DNA of 32,509 bases from a virus. The position numbers and the translations under genes were made by a program. Shown here piece by piece: positions 16,417-24,123 of the stretch. The number at the start of each line of letters is the position of its first letter. The stretch's first letter is position 1. The notes under the pieces are model-generated. The model saw nothing but the letters and a program-made list of their open reading frames with translations. It did not search any database and was not told the origin of the DNA. Location: IMG/VR virus record IMGVR_UViG_3300009165_000017, positions 1 through 32,509 of that record; one strand, written 5' to 3'.

Positions 16417-17726
16417 TATTGTCCGACACCTCTAAGTAACAATCCATTAGATGCCGTTCCTGGCGCACCTGCTGGAGCAATATATCCTATATAACTCATT
16501 CTCCCATATCCAGGTGCGGTAGGTGTGCCGCTGGGTGTCCCAACAGTATTATACATACTACTATCAACCAACGTCAGCGGCGTGGTATCAGTAGATACAG
16601 CAGAAGTCGCCGCATCAGATATGACGCAATCATAATCACTTCCCGAGGCAACATCTCCAGAATCCTTACGTATATTGAATGTCCATGTGTCACCTGATCC
16701 AGGGGCCGTAACAATAGAACATGCAGATCCCTTTATACTCCAATCACTCCATCCAAGCCCATACGTAAGAGCTTCAGTGGCATTAGTGGCCAAGCCAGAC
16801 GCAACAAACGCCCCATAACTGGCTGCACCAGTATTCCAAGTTGTAATAGATGTGTTGTAGGGGATTATAAACTCACCTTCAACGGTCGTTGCAAACACAC
16901 TCCCTATATGAACTGCCGCCGCTGCAGGCGTCGCAACTGTTCCGGATACAGTCAGTTTATAGCTTAGCAAATCCCCGGCTACAGCCGCTACTGTATGCGC
17001 CGTGTCATTGCAAGTTGTTGCAGCTTCATCTAACGCACATGTGAGCGTTTGTGGAGATCCATTTTTATATAATGTAACAGTTCTAATATTTTCTCCATCA
17101 GCTCCTCCGGGAGCCGCAGTCCATAAGACATATAGCGATTTGATATCTCCAGCGGTAGGCATGACAAATGCCCGTGCAGCTTCAGCAGATGCAGGAGCAG
17201 ATTCCCCCATAAGTGCTGCATAATAATCAGCCGTCGCATTTCCTGTGCTTGCTAATAAAAGAGCTGTTTCTGAATCAGTGGTGCTATCAAATTCCAGATT
17301 CCATGTTGCTGTAACCGCAGCAGGAGCGCCGCCCCCGCCATTAGTGGGATCAGTCCTCATAACAATTAATTGTCCTGCCGTAACCGCAGCCGTCGACGCG
17401 GTATAATTACAGGAGGTTGCTCCAGCCGCTATGATACATGCAATGGAAGTAGGGCTACCATTGACATATAGCGTGTAAGTGTAACTCGAACTGGCGGTAG
17501 TAGGATCAGAACTTACAACGTGGAGATTTCCTAATGTCCCACCTGTAGGAAAAGGAACGCTCCGTTCTGCAATTAACCCACCAGTTCCATTTCCTCCTGA
17601 TACATTAAAATATCGAGCACCAGTTGTATTTGGTGTTATAAGTTTTGCACTTACCAGTTTTGATTTAGTGGCCCATGCATTACTAATAAACATGAATACA
17701 ATAATCAGACATGCAAGTTTTCTCAT
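16416..17726 (-). CDS. Exported three-repeat beta-sandwich protein
   Basis: A 436-residue protein with an N-terminal signal peptide (MRKLACLIIVFMFISNAWA, cleavage near residue 19). The mature part holds three diverged repeats of about 120 residues, at roughly 36-150, 160-280 and 285-425. The first two align well: LYVNGSP, then C-x8-C (Cys97/Cys106), then AAVTAGQL, against LYKNGSP, C-x8-C (Cys230/Cys239), AAVAGDLL. The third keeps the pattern loosely with Cys336 and Cys367. Paired cysteines fit an oxidising compartment. The sequence is rich in Ala, Gly, Ser and Thr, without catalytic motifs. It is the middle member of three consecutive exported proteins. Surface display or carbohydrate binding is possible but not shown. 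Confidence 0.7.
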   Translation of the reverse strand: MRKLACLIIVFMFISNAWATKSKLVSAKLITPNTTGARYFNVSGGNGTGGLIAERSVPFPTGGTLGNLHVVSSDPTTASSSYTYTLYVNGSPTSIACIIAAGATSCNYTASTAAVTAGQLIVMRTDPTNGGGGAPAAVTATWNLEFDSTTDSETALLLASTGNATADYYAALMGESAPASAEAARAFVMPTAGDIKSLYVLWTAAPGGADGENIRTVTLYKNGSPQTLTCALDEAATTCNDTAHTVAAVAGDLLSYKLTVSGTVATPAAAAVHIGSVFATTVEGEFIIPYNTSITTWNTGAASYGAFVASGLATNATEALTYGLGWSDWSIKGSACSIVTAPGSGDTWTFNIRKDSGDVASGSDYDCVISDAATSAVSTDTTPLTLVDSSMYNTVGTPSGTPTAPGYGRMSYIGYIAPAGAPGTASNGLLLRGVGQ

Positions 17727-17735
17727 AAGTATGAC

Positions 17736-18683
17736 CTATTTCTGGACATAGGTAATGTAACCGTCAATATCAGCAGATGCACCCTGAAGAATGCATAACG
17801 CTTCACCAGCGGTATTGGTGCTGAAAGGCTGAATTAAGAATCCACTGCCATCGGCAGGAACAGAAATCACACCTGACAACAAACCTTGACTCGTTCCACA
17901 GGTTGTTCCAGTACCTTCAGCAAACTGGATTGTATCGTCACCAGCCGTTACGATTACACCACTACAGACATAAATTTTTGTGGTCCCGCTTGCCGCAATG
18001 AGTTCCGCGCTGTCGGTCTGGTTTATTGCCAGAGTTGTTCTCGCTGAATGACTGCAAGGGTCGTACATATTCGCGGTGAGTAGAGCCTGATTCACATCGA
18101 AGTGCATTGCTGCCTTGTCCCCGGTCTCAACTACCGTGGGAGTTGTTTCATGAATGCCCCCGGTGTAGACCGGAGTTGTATTTACCGCTGCGTCAACGGC
18201 TGATTCCACAGTCGCAGGAGTTGACTTTAACCCGCCATCTGCTGCAAGCGCGGCAGGAAGTCCGGCATTGAGCAAGGTTTCAAGGCCATCAACACGTTCG
18301 AGCACTGTAGTGATAAGCACTTCAATCGCAGCAAGGTCTACTACGGCAGGATCGTCGGAAGCAAGAATCACCCGTTGCGTGAGAGCGCTTGCCGCACCGG
18401 CACCGGCAGCTACACCGGCCTGCCCGGCAATCGGGTTTACTTTTGCACGATCTGATTCATCCCAATCGTCTACTATCTGAAGGGCTGTAGTAGACGCTCC
18501 GGTATTTGTGTTTGTGGTGCCGATTAAAGTCTCTACGCCGTCCACATGCCCGATGATGGTAGTTTGATTAGCGGCTGTAGCGTCACCGCCGCCAGCGCTT
18601 CCGCTAGGCTGATATTGAGCGAATGCCATTGAACCAGCAAACACAATTAAGCAAATTATTATTGTGAACCTTTTTCTGTACAT
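17736..18683 (-). CDS. Exported protein with a phage structural-type C-terminal domain
   Basis: A 315-residue protein. Residues 1-22 (RFTIIICLIVFAGSMAFAQ) are a signal peptide. Residues about 30-145 contain two related segments, IIGHVDGVETLIGTTNTNTG and VLERVDGLETLLNAG, a heptad-like pattern seen in phage fibre or spike stalks. Residues about 205-315 (TLAINQTDSAELIAASGTTKIYVCSG, FAEGTGTTC, LSGVISVPADGSGF, INGYITYV-like end) match a beta domain I recognise from phage virion-associated proteins. Four cysteines lie in this last domain. GGAG precedes the ATG. A virion-type domain behind an export signal is odd, and may mean display on the cell surface or a membrane-guided assembly step. Confidence 0.7.
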   Translation of the reverse strand: MYRKRFTIIICLIVFAGSMAFAQYQPSGSAGGGDATAANQTTIIGHVDGVETLIGTTNTNTGASTTALQIVDDWDESDRAKVNPIAGQAGVAAGAGAASALTQRVILASDDPAVVDLAAIEVLITTVLERVDGLETLLNAGLPAALAADGGLKSTPATVESAVDAAVNTTPVYTGGIHETTPTVVETGDKAAMHFDVNQALLTANMYDPCSHSARTTLAINQTDSAELIAASGTTKIYVCSGVIVTAGDDTIQFAEGTGTTCGTSQGLLSGVISVPADGSGFLIQPFSTNTAGEALCILQGASADIDGYITYVQK

Positions 18684-18710
18684 GATTTTCTATCTCCAAT
18701 ATTCAAGGCA

Positions 18711-19769
18711 TCAGATATTTCCTGGCCTTGGTTTCCTCTTAAAAGCATAATTCTTAACACCTGCTTCGCTATAAGCAGTAAGCGCCGGATTTCCTGCAAG
18801 TTCCGGCACTGTCTCCAGAAATACCTGTGCTTTGGGATTCGTGCCGCTTAGAACGGCATAACAACCGCGATAAAACGGGATAGGACCGCCGATGCCCATA
18901 TTCACGCCGACAAGACATTCAACTTTAGCGTTCAATTCTGCTGTGCTGCTTGCCGCATCAGTATCGAATAACATCAATTTATCATTAGCGGTTGCTGTCA
19001 TTAATGAAGCTGCTTTTACCGTTCCCGGTCCAACGAATAGATGTCGAGTGACGCCAAACATTACACTATCCGGATATCGTGGAGTGTAAAGCCCAATCGG
19101 GACCGCTGCTGTCCCTGCATCGGAATCGGCAATGATTTCATCGTAAAAGATCAATCCCGCCGTATGCCCAGCGTCTCCATTCGTTGCGCCGACATACAAA
19201 TCTGTAATAGCGGCATTCGTAAGCGTGGTAATCTGAGCGCCTACCTGAAATCCGTTCACAAAGAAATCGATCGTACCTGTCCCGCCGGTCTGAACTGATC
19301 CGCGTATTTCTACGACAAACCATTCATTCTGATTGATGGAACACACCGGATTTGTTCCAACGGCAGTGGCGGCGGCCTGAGTGCAAAGCAATTGCAATCC
19401 GCCGGCGGTCGTGTAATAAAGCTGAATAACTGCCTGATCGGCAGCGGCAGACCGGACGGTAATAAGAGATGTCCGGTCCCCGTTTGTCATTACATGACCT
19501 TTAAGATATATCGCGGCACTGACGGCGTAGGCGTGTGTGTCCGAAACATTGAATGCCGCTTGCGTTTGATTGCAGGCGGTAGTCGCTGTCCCGACATCCT
19601 GATCCAATCCCCACATATACGCGCCGCGATATGGGGCAACGCCATATTTCTTCACAGAATCGACGTAATGAAGATATCCAAGCGATTTCGATTCCGTATC
19701 GGTTATGGCCGTATCGAATCCGATAGCCCCGGTTTCAAATCCATTTTCGAGCAAATATGGGAACGCCAT
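18711..19769 (-). CDS. LamG / concanavalin-fold virion-associated protein
   Basis: A 352-residue protein without a signal peptide. Its first two thirds look like a concanavalin-A-like lectin/LamG jelly roll: an N-terminal ENGFETGAIGFDT, the mid-strand GAYMWGLDQDV, VSAAIYLKGHVMT, NEWFVVEIRGSVQTGGTGTIDFFVNGFQVG, and a later LIFYDEIIADSD. The last third (about 225-352) is a different domain ending in a basic tail (NYAFKRKPRPGNI). LamG-type proteins next to capsid genes occur in many environmental phages and probably decorate the head or bind surface sugars. It is placed between an unknown charged protein and the three exported proteins. The fold is well supported, the role is not. Confidence 0.75.
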   Translation of the reverse strand: MAFPYLLENGFETGAIGFDTAITDTESKSLGYLHYVDSVKKYGVAPYRGAYMWGLDQDVGTATTACNQTQAAFNVSDTHAYAVSAAIYLKGHVMTNGDRTSLITVRSAAADQAVIQLYYTTAGGLQLLCTQAAATAVGTNPVCSINQNEWFVVEIRGSVQTGGTGTIDFFVNGFQVGAQITTLTNAAITDLYVGATNGDAGHTAGLIFYDEIIADSDAGTAAVPIGLYTPRYPDSVMFGVTRHLFVGPGTVKAASLMTATANDKLMLFDTDAASSTAELNAKVECLVGVNMGIGGPIPFYRGCYAVLSGTNPKAQVFLETVPELAGNPALTAYSEAGVKNYAFKRKPRPGNI

Positions 19770-19770
19770 T

Positions 19771-20535
19771 TTATTCCTCCGTCTGTGCCGCTAATTTCGC
19801 AGCTCTTTTGTCTTCATGGTATTTCTTCATGCGGTCGCTTGCCGCTTTACGGGCAGCAAGATTAGGTTCCTTCTTTAAAACCTCTTTTCCTGCTGCTACA
19901 ACGGGCGCAGGGGCATCCAGCGCTTCCGCACCGGCTTCATATTCGCCCTTGCCGAACACATCGTCATAAGCCTGCCGATACCGTGCGGTCGATCCGAAGG
20001 TAATCCGTTTATAATCCCCGAATGAGGATTTATCCCTGTTTTGAGGTCGGAGTTGCTCGATATTGGCAATATCCGGATCGTCGGCTTCGGCTTCCGCGTA
20101 GAGTTTCCGCTGATTGTCCTTCCATTCACTGACTGCCCCGTAGCCTTCTACGGCGTGAACGGCATCGCCCTTCTGATTGATTGTGTACTTTTTAATCGCC
20201 TTATCCCACTGTAGATGTTTGCCTTTCGCTCCAGCGGGAGATTCCCACATTTCAATTTTGGACGGCATGGCGGGCTTCTTGATGTCGGGCGATTCCAGTT
20301 TAATGAATGCTTCGAGAGTTTCCTGACGCCGAACAAGACTTGCCCGCTCTTCATCGGTAATGGCAGGGGGTGAAATTGCCACCTTCTGCGCTTCCAGGTC
20401 TTTCTTGCGTTTCATAAATTGGGTTTTGTTCTCGATTGAACCGAACTTATACGGATCGGAAGCGATATCGTTCATGTTGTTTACCTGCTTTGTGATATCT
20501 TCTCTTTGCCGATAAGTAGCATATTTTGTAGCCAT
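19771..20535 (-). CDS. Charged protein of unknown function, head-region operon
   Basis: A 254-residue, Lys/Glu/Asp-rich and largely helical protein with no cysteine and no recognised motif. Residues 1-65 are helical (YRQREDITKQVNNMNDIASDPYKF), a central part carries SPAGAKGKHLQWDKAIKKYTINQKG, and the C terminus is Ala/Lys-rich (VVAAGKEVLKKEPNLAARKAASDRMKKYHEDKRAAK). It starts two bases after the stop of a tiny basic protein, with AAGGA before the ATG. Its composition suggests a structural or DNA-associated protein rather than an enzyme. Function is not recognised. Confidence 0.6.
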   Translation of the reverse strand: MATKYATYRQREDITKQVNNMNDIASDPYKFGSIENKTQFMKRKKDLEAQKVAISPPAITDEERASLVRRQETLEAFIKLESPDIKKPAMPSKIEMWESPAGAKGKHLQWDKAIKKYTINQKGDAVHAVEGYGAVSEWKDNQRKLYAEAEADDPDIANIEQLRPQNRDKSSFGDYKRITFGSTARYRQAYDDVFGKGEYEAGAEALDAPAPVVAAGKEVLKKEPNLAARKAASDRMKKYHEDKRAAKLAAQTEE

Positions 20536-20536
20536 G

Positions 20537-20677
20537 TTATCCTTTCTTCACGAATGTTTTACCCTTTGGGCGCGAATCCTTGAACCACCGTTCGCCTTCG
20601 CCCAACTGAAAAGGAGAATCCTTGAATGCATTCCCTTTTCCGCCCTTTTTAACTGTCTGTTTTTGTTTTTTAGCCAT
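20537..20677 (-). CDS. Very basic small protein, 46 aa
   Basis: A 46-residue reading frame from ATG at 20677 to TAA at 20537, rich in Lys and Gly (MAKKQKQTVKKGGKGNAF, ending KGKTFVKKG) with a compact central WFKDSRP. The strong positive charge could bind DNA or an acidic partner. It is the first gene after the hairpin terminator and stops two bases before the next start, with AAGGA spanning the junction. GAGG lies upstream of its ATG. It is short enough to be missed by length filters. Function unknown. Confidence 0.6.
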   Translation of the reverse strand: MAKKQKQTVKKGGKGNAFKDSPFQLGEGERWFKDSRPKGKTFVKKG

Positions 20678-20699
20678 TTTTCACATCCTCATACAAGAA

Positions 20700-20717
20700 G
20701 GGGGGCCGAAGCCCCCC
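20700..20717 (-). terminator. Intrinsic terminator after the capsid genes
   Basis: On the minus strand the hairpin is GGGGGGC-TTCG-GCCCCCC, a perfect 7-bp G/C stem with a stable TTCG tetraloop, followed by the T-rich TTCTTGT. It is 15 bases after the stop of the capsid-associated beta-helix gene. It should end or thin out the leftward transcript between the head and accessory blocks. The interrupted T stretch could allow some read-through. Confidence 0.75.
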
Positions 20718-20731
20718 GGTAAAGGTTAAAA

Positions 20732-21664
20732 CTAAGCAGCAGCAGTGATTTGAACCGCACCCTGTCCGCCGCCATCGCTATCGTTTCCGTAATAGCCACT
20801 GGCAAAGAATTTAGTTGATTCAACGCCGAACAACTGAGCCGTGGTAACGTCCGTCCCGGCGGGATTGACAAACAATCCACCTTTTTCTCCACCAGTCGCG
20901 CCTTCAACCAGAAGGAATATCTGCGAAGTGGCGAGAGAGGAATATCCGGTGCAATTTCGGACCCAAAGATTTGTCGCTGCGGTTGTTTTGTTGTGGATAA
21001 ACGCAGTCTCAAACTGTCCGTAGAAGTGGCAATCATTAATCGACACATTCTCACTGTCTACCAGGTAAATCGCCCCGGTATTCACAGCAGCGTCAGTTCC
21101 ACCCGGATCAGTTCCCTGTTTGAATACGCAACGATTGATCGTTGTATCGTCGAAGGTAGTTTCAATATTGATGAAACACACCGCCTCGTAGGTGCTTGCC
21201 GTGTAGAAGTAGCAATCCTCGATTGTGGCGTTATTCGCTCCGACGGTAATGAAATTTTCCAGGCTATCGATTGCCGACGTAAACTGAAGATTTTTCACCA
21301 ACACGTTAGCCGCGTTGATATCGAAATCCGCAGTCGTCGCCGTGCCTAATGTGATTAATGGCCGATTGGTTCCATTGCCGAGTCCGATGATGCTGATTCC
21401 GGCTATATCGCAGTTTATTCCTGCCGCTGCGGATATGGTTTCGGCATGACCGGGCATGACATAAATGACATCGCCTTTATTGGCGGTGCATAATCCAATG
21501 GCATAATCAATTGAAGCCAAAGGAAGACGCGGATCTCTTCCGGCATTCGCGGCGCTATTTGATCCTGTACCGCTACCAACCCAAAAGACACGTCCACTCG
21601 TAATTAGTTCTGTTTTGTCAAGAAACGGTATTCCACCGATTTTGTTTGGTAAATTGCTAGGCAT
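20732..21664 (-). CDS. Capsid-proximal parallel beta-helix protein
   Basis: A 310-residue protein without a signal peptide. It starts with a short strand segment (RVFWVGSGTGSNSAANAGRDP), then IDYAIGLCTANKGDVIYVMPGHAETISAAAG, a pattern I associate with right-handed beta-helix proteins found beside capsid genes in environmental phages. Repeated short strands with Asn, Thr and Ile turns follow (NVLVKNLQFTS, NATIEDCYFYTAS, TTINRCVFKQG, NVSINDCHFYGQ). The gene starts downstream of the major capsid protein, with a ribosome site (GGAGTAAATC) almost identical to the capsid's, implying strong expression. It probably decorates the head. Polysaccharide binding is possible. Confidence 0.75.
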   Translation of the reverse strand: MPSNLPNKIGGIPFLDKTELITSGRVFWVGSGTGSNSAANAGRDPRLPLASIDYAIGLCTANKGDVIYVMPGHAETISAAAGINCDIAGISIIGLGNGTNRPLITLGTATTADFDINAANVLVKNLQFTSAIDSLENFITVGANNATIEDCYFYTASTYEAVCFINIETTFDDTTINRCVFKQGTDPGGTDAAVNTGAIYLVDSENVSINDCHFYGQFETAFIHNKTTAATNLWVRNCTGYSSLATSQIFLLVEGATGGEKGGLFVNPAGTDVTTAQLFGVESTKFFASGYYGNDSDGGGQGAVQITAAA

Positions 21665-21710
21665 GATTTACTCCATAAAAGGGGAGCGGAAGATTTTCAC
21701 ATGGAGTCGT

Positions 21711-21732
21711 GAGGTTCGCCGGGTGCGACCTC
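21711..21732 (-). other. Hairpin between capsid and beta-helix genes
   Basis: On the minus strand GAGGTCGC pairs with GCGAACCTC over eight base pairs with one bulged A, around a five-base loop. It lies between the stop of the major capsid gene and the next start. No T run follows, so it is more likely a processing or stability hairpin than a terminator. Confidence 0.35.
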
Positions 21733-21759
21733 TCCCGCCCCGTTAGTCCCGGAACTGAC

Positions 21760-22677
21760 TTAACTTACCTGCGCTCCAAGTATGAATCTCCAGGAACGCC
21801 GCAAGTACGCATAGCGCATGTAACCTCGGCCCTTGGCGATGATGTTGTCGAACGATTCCATCTTGGCGAGTTCCAGTTTGATGCGCCAGAACCAGATGAG
21901 GTTCCGGGCGCGTTCAGAGGAATCGCACAGAAAGTAATTGTTCGTATCGGTCAATCGGTTCCAGGTCTTGAGCTTGAATCGTCCTTCATGGACGTTAATG
22001 GTTTGATCGGCATTGTCCAATCCACGAACGGTTTTAAGTATTTCCATTGCCCGATCTTCCAGGTCGATGGGAATAATCAATTCATCCGGCATCAGATCGA
22101 TCTTGTCTCCGGCATCATCCTTAAAGCCGCGCATCTGAATGATGTTAGCCGTCAAGGATACCGGAGAAAGTTCCGCTGTGGTGAGATTATCGAATCCGGT
22201 TGTGGTGGAAATATTCCCATTCGGGCAAGTGTGGCTGTCGCTGCAAAGCGCCACACCTTCTGTATGGGAGTAGAACGTTGTCGGAACGGAAAACCCGCTA
22301 TTGAACATATCGGCGGCGTCGTCTTCCTGAGTCTTGAACGCGCTTCTGCCCAGTCCGGAGAACTGATCGGCGATAACGCCATGCTGGTCGTCGTCGTAAA
22401 GTTTCCGTTGGATTTGCACGCCAAGAGCTTTCTCGATATGAGTTGCCGTCACATCGTAGCCCTGTTCGGCTCCGTCGTACTGAAGGACTCCGTTGAATTC
22501 TTGGAATTTACCCATCGGGGTCAATTCGGAATATTTCTCGGTTGGCTTATCTGAAGATTCAATAGTGAAGAAATCTCCGATACGGCTTTTGCCCTTGTCG
22601 TATTCGCCCGTTGCTATGTCGCGGAATAGAGGATCGAGAACGTCCGCGAACCCTTGAGATGTTAAAGGAACAGCCAT
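21760..22677 (-). CDS. Major capsid protein
   Basis: A 305-residue protein that should form the icosahedral shell, probably with the HK97 fold. Features in order: an N-terminal segment (MAVPLTSQGFADVLDPLFRDI), ELTPMGKFQEFNGVLQYDGAEQGYD, the long central helix region (KALGVQIQRKLYDDDQHGVIADQFSGLGRSAFKTQEDDAADMFNSGFS), ALCSDSHTCPNG, an axial-type stretch (LIIPIDLEDRAMEILKTVRGLDNA), and a C-terminal strand region. The FQEFNG/ALCSDSH combination matches capsid proteins of the Mu-gpT-like type. Gene order fits: a likely scaffold and decoration protein lie upstream and a strong ribosome site (AAGGAG) precedes the ATG. No protease gene was seen. Confidence 0.9.
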   Translation of the reverse strand: MAVPLTSQGFADVLDPLFRDIATGEYDKGKSRIGDFFTIESSDKPTEKYSELTPMGKFQEFNGVLQYDGAEQGYDVTATHIEKALGVQIQRKLYDDDQHGVIADQFSGLGRSAFKTQEDDAADMFNSGFSVPTTFYSHTEGVALCSDSHTCPNGNISTTTGFDNLTTAELSPVSLTANIIQMRGFKDDAGDKIDLMPDELIIPIDLEDRAMEILKTVRGLDNADQTINVHEGRFKLKTWNRLTDTNNYFLCDSSERARNLIWFWRIKLELAKMESFDNIIAKGRGYMRYAYLRRSWRFILGAQVS

Positions 22678-22691
22678 GATTTATTCTCCTT
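22678..22691 (-). promoter_or_regulatory. Ribosome-binding leader of the capsid gene, shared with the scaffold
   Basis: The 14 bases before the ATG are AAGGAGAATAAATC on the minus strand, identical to those before the scaffold gene (25006-25019). A near match, GGAGTAAATC, precedes the beta-helix gene. AAGGAG is a perfect Shine-Dalgarno core, eight bases from the start, with an A/T-rich spacer, fitting high expression. Confidence 0.7.
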
Positions 22692-23367
22692 ATGACCTCG
22701 GATTGAGGAAGTGGTCCCCAAGCGCGAAGTACACATCAACAAGGGGGTTGGATTCATTATAATCGCATACGCAATCGACGACATTCGCGTCAATTCCCGT
22801 TGCAACAACTATCGATGCATCGCCCTGGTCCAGCGTGGTTGACAATTGAACGTTTTTGCATCCTAACGCCCACGGCACAACAACGCATTTGTCCCCAACG
22901 GCTATGCTGGAGGGAAAACCGTTGGTGCAAGTGTAAGACGTAGCGTTTGTGAATGAATCTACAATCGCCTTTCGTCCTTTATTCGCACCGCTAATCATAA
23001 ACAGCGTTCCCATTGAGAAATCCACATTCGGGACTGTTGCGGCGGAAAATACCGTTGCAGACGCCGAAGTCTGTGTATGAATGGTCAACGCGGTATTGTT
23101 GGTTGCTCCCAACGTTCCACGGCATTTGTAAACTGAAAAGGGTTGAATGTTGGTAAGAACATCAACGGGAGTTGAAGCGGCATAAGTCCCGGCTTCGTAG
23201 GTAACGCCTACGGAATCCGCTGCAGCGGTAGTTGAAGCATCTGTGATATTTCCCAACTGATTGGTAATATCATAGATTACCACCTGACCTTTGATAACCG
23301 TCGCGCCTATGCGCAGTTCCCGAAGAATCGCCTCACCCAACCCTGCGGCATTGAAACTGTATTCCAT
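22690..23367 (-). CDS. Probable capsid decoration / head-stabilising protein
   Basis: A 225-residue beta-rich protein of Ala, Thr and Val with short turns. N-terminal EYSFNAAGLGEAILRELRIGATVIKGQVVIYD; then FSVYKCRGTLGATNNTALTI, FSMGTLFMISGANKGRKAIVDSF, and a C terminus ending DVYFALGDHFLNPRS. A small beta protein transcribed immediately before the major capsid protein is the usual place of the cement or decoration protein, which stabilises the expanded head. Its stop overlaps the ribosome site of the capsid gene (TAAGGAG), coupling the two. AGGAG precedes its own ATG. The function is inferred from position and composition. Confidence 0.65.
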   Translation of the reverse strand: MEYSFNAAGLGEAILRELRIGATVIKGQVVIYDITNQLGNITDASTTAAADSVGVTYEAGTYAASTPVDVLTNIQPFSVYKCRGTLGATNNTALTIHTQTSASATVFSAATVPNVDFSMGTLFMISGANKGRKAIVDSFTNATSYTCTNGFPSSIAVGDKCVVVPWALGCKNVQLSTTLDQGDASIVVATGIDANVVDCVCDYNESNPLVDVYFALGDHFLNPRS

Positions 23368-23378
23368 TTGAGTAACTC

Positions 23379-23735
23379 CTATGGTTGAGGGTTAATCCCA
23401 TGATTGTTACGGTCCAGGACGCTAAAGAAATTCTCTTCCGCAAGAAACAACGTGCAAGTGACAAACTTCCGTCCGCACCCGTGGCAATCGGAACGATAAT
23501 TCCATCCCCAGTCCGGGCGGTAATGATAAGATTTCCACCAATTCCGATAGCGACGCCAGCATTCTTCGCACATCACGACTGGCCGGCGCAAGGCGACATG
23601 ATCATCCACCCACACCGCTCCAAGGACGCGATCCGGCTTAACGATGGCAATAGCGTCAGTTTTGGCTTTAATCTGATTTAGAAGTTTAGTCGCTTCGCTG
23701 AGTGGAAGCCTGAACCTGGTAAACGCATGAGACAT
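23379..23735 (-). CDS. Small CxxC protein upstream of the capsid genes
   Basis: A 118-residue protein with an N-terminal helix (SEATKLLNQIKAKTDA) and a central aromatic, Cys-rich part: VMCEECWRRYRNWWKSYHY and later CHGCGRKFVTC. Two CxxC pairs about 30 residues apart suit a zinc-ribbon fold. No Shine-Dalgarno is obvious before the ATG. The frame is closed by a stop five codons upstream, so this start is the only ATG available. Function unknown; it sits between another Cys-pair protein and the decoration protein. Confidence 0.6.
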   Translation of the reverse strand: MSHAFTRFRLPLSEATKLLNQIKAKTDAIAIVKPDRVLGAVWVDDHVALRRPVVMCEECWRRYRNWWKSYHYRPDWGWNYRSDCHGCGRKFVTCTLFLAEENFFSVLDRNNHGINPQP

Positions 23736-23842
23736 AAGTTGACTGAATCATTTCCGTGCCCTCTAAGATGAATTCAGCCGCAACTTACGTCTCTGTGTGC
23801 CGCAGAGGGTATTTTGATGCGGTGATTCCGATGCTTTCAATT

Positions 23843-24091
23843 TTACTGCCGGCGTCCCGCCCGTGACATGCTGCCTAAAGATGCGCCATCCATCCAGGCG
23901 GGACTTCCGCAAAACCAACAGCCCTGAGCGCCGTTGCCGTCGTAATAAACGGTTGCGCCCCCGATTGTCGTTGTAAGGCTTTTGTGAACGAACTGCCCGC
24001 CCCGAGGACGGGTTTCCGGATCGTTCCACGCCCCACATGCCGAACATCTGATTCTATCTTCCTGTTCGTTTCTCATATTCGCAAAACACAT
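23843..24091 (-). CDS. Small zinc-ribbon-like protein
   Basis: An 82-residue protein (77 if it starts at the Met at 24076). RIRCSACG and GCWFCGSPAW give two CxxC pairs 38 residues apart, the pattern of a zinc ribbon. The intervening segment is short strands (TTTIGGATVYYDGNGAQ). No good ribosome site precedes either start. A promoter-like sequence (24087-24116) overlaps the first start, so the second may be used, giving a nearly leaderless message. A 94-codon frame overlaps it at 23763-24047, but that frame lacks any recognisable pattern. Function unknown. Confidence 0.6.
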   Translation of the reverse strand: MCFANMRNEQEDRIRCSACGAWNDPETRPRGGQFVHKSLTTTIGGATVYYDGNGAQGCWFCGSPAWMDGASLGSMSRAGRRQ

Positions 24092-24116
24092 AGCATGAAA
24101 TAATTATTCATGTCAA
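24087..24116 (-). promoter_or_regulatory. Candidate promoter ahead of the capsid unit
   Basis: Minus-strand TTGACA (24111-24116), an 18-base spacer, TATGTG (24087-24092), with TG one base before the -10 (extended -10). It lies in the short gap between the scaffold stop and the small zinc-ribbon gene. It would start a transcript carrying the decoration and capsid genes, ending at the hairpin at 20700-20717. The -35 is perfect and the -10 matches only three of six positions. Confidence 0.4.
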
Positions 24117-24123
24117 TGATAAT

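Noticed and set aside
23763-24047. 94-codon minus-strand frame overlapping the zinc-ribbon gene
   Set aside because: Arg/Ser-rich with no pattern, whereas the overlapping frame carries two well-formed CxxC pairs.
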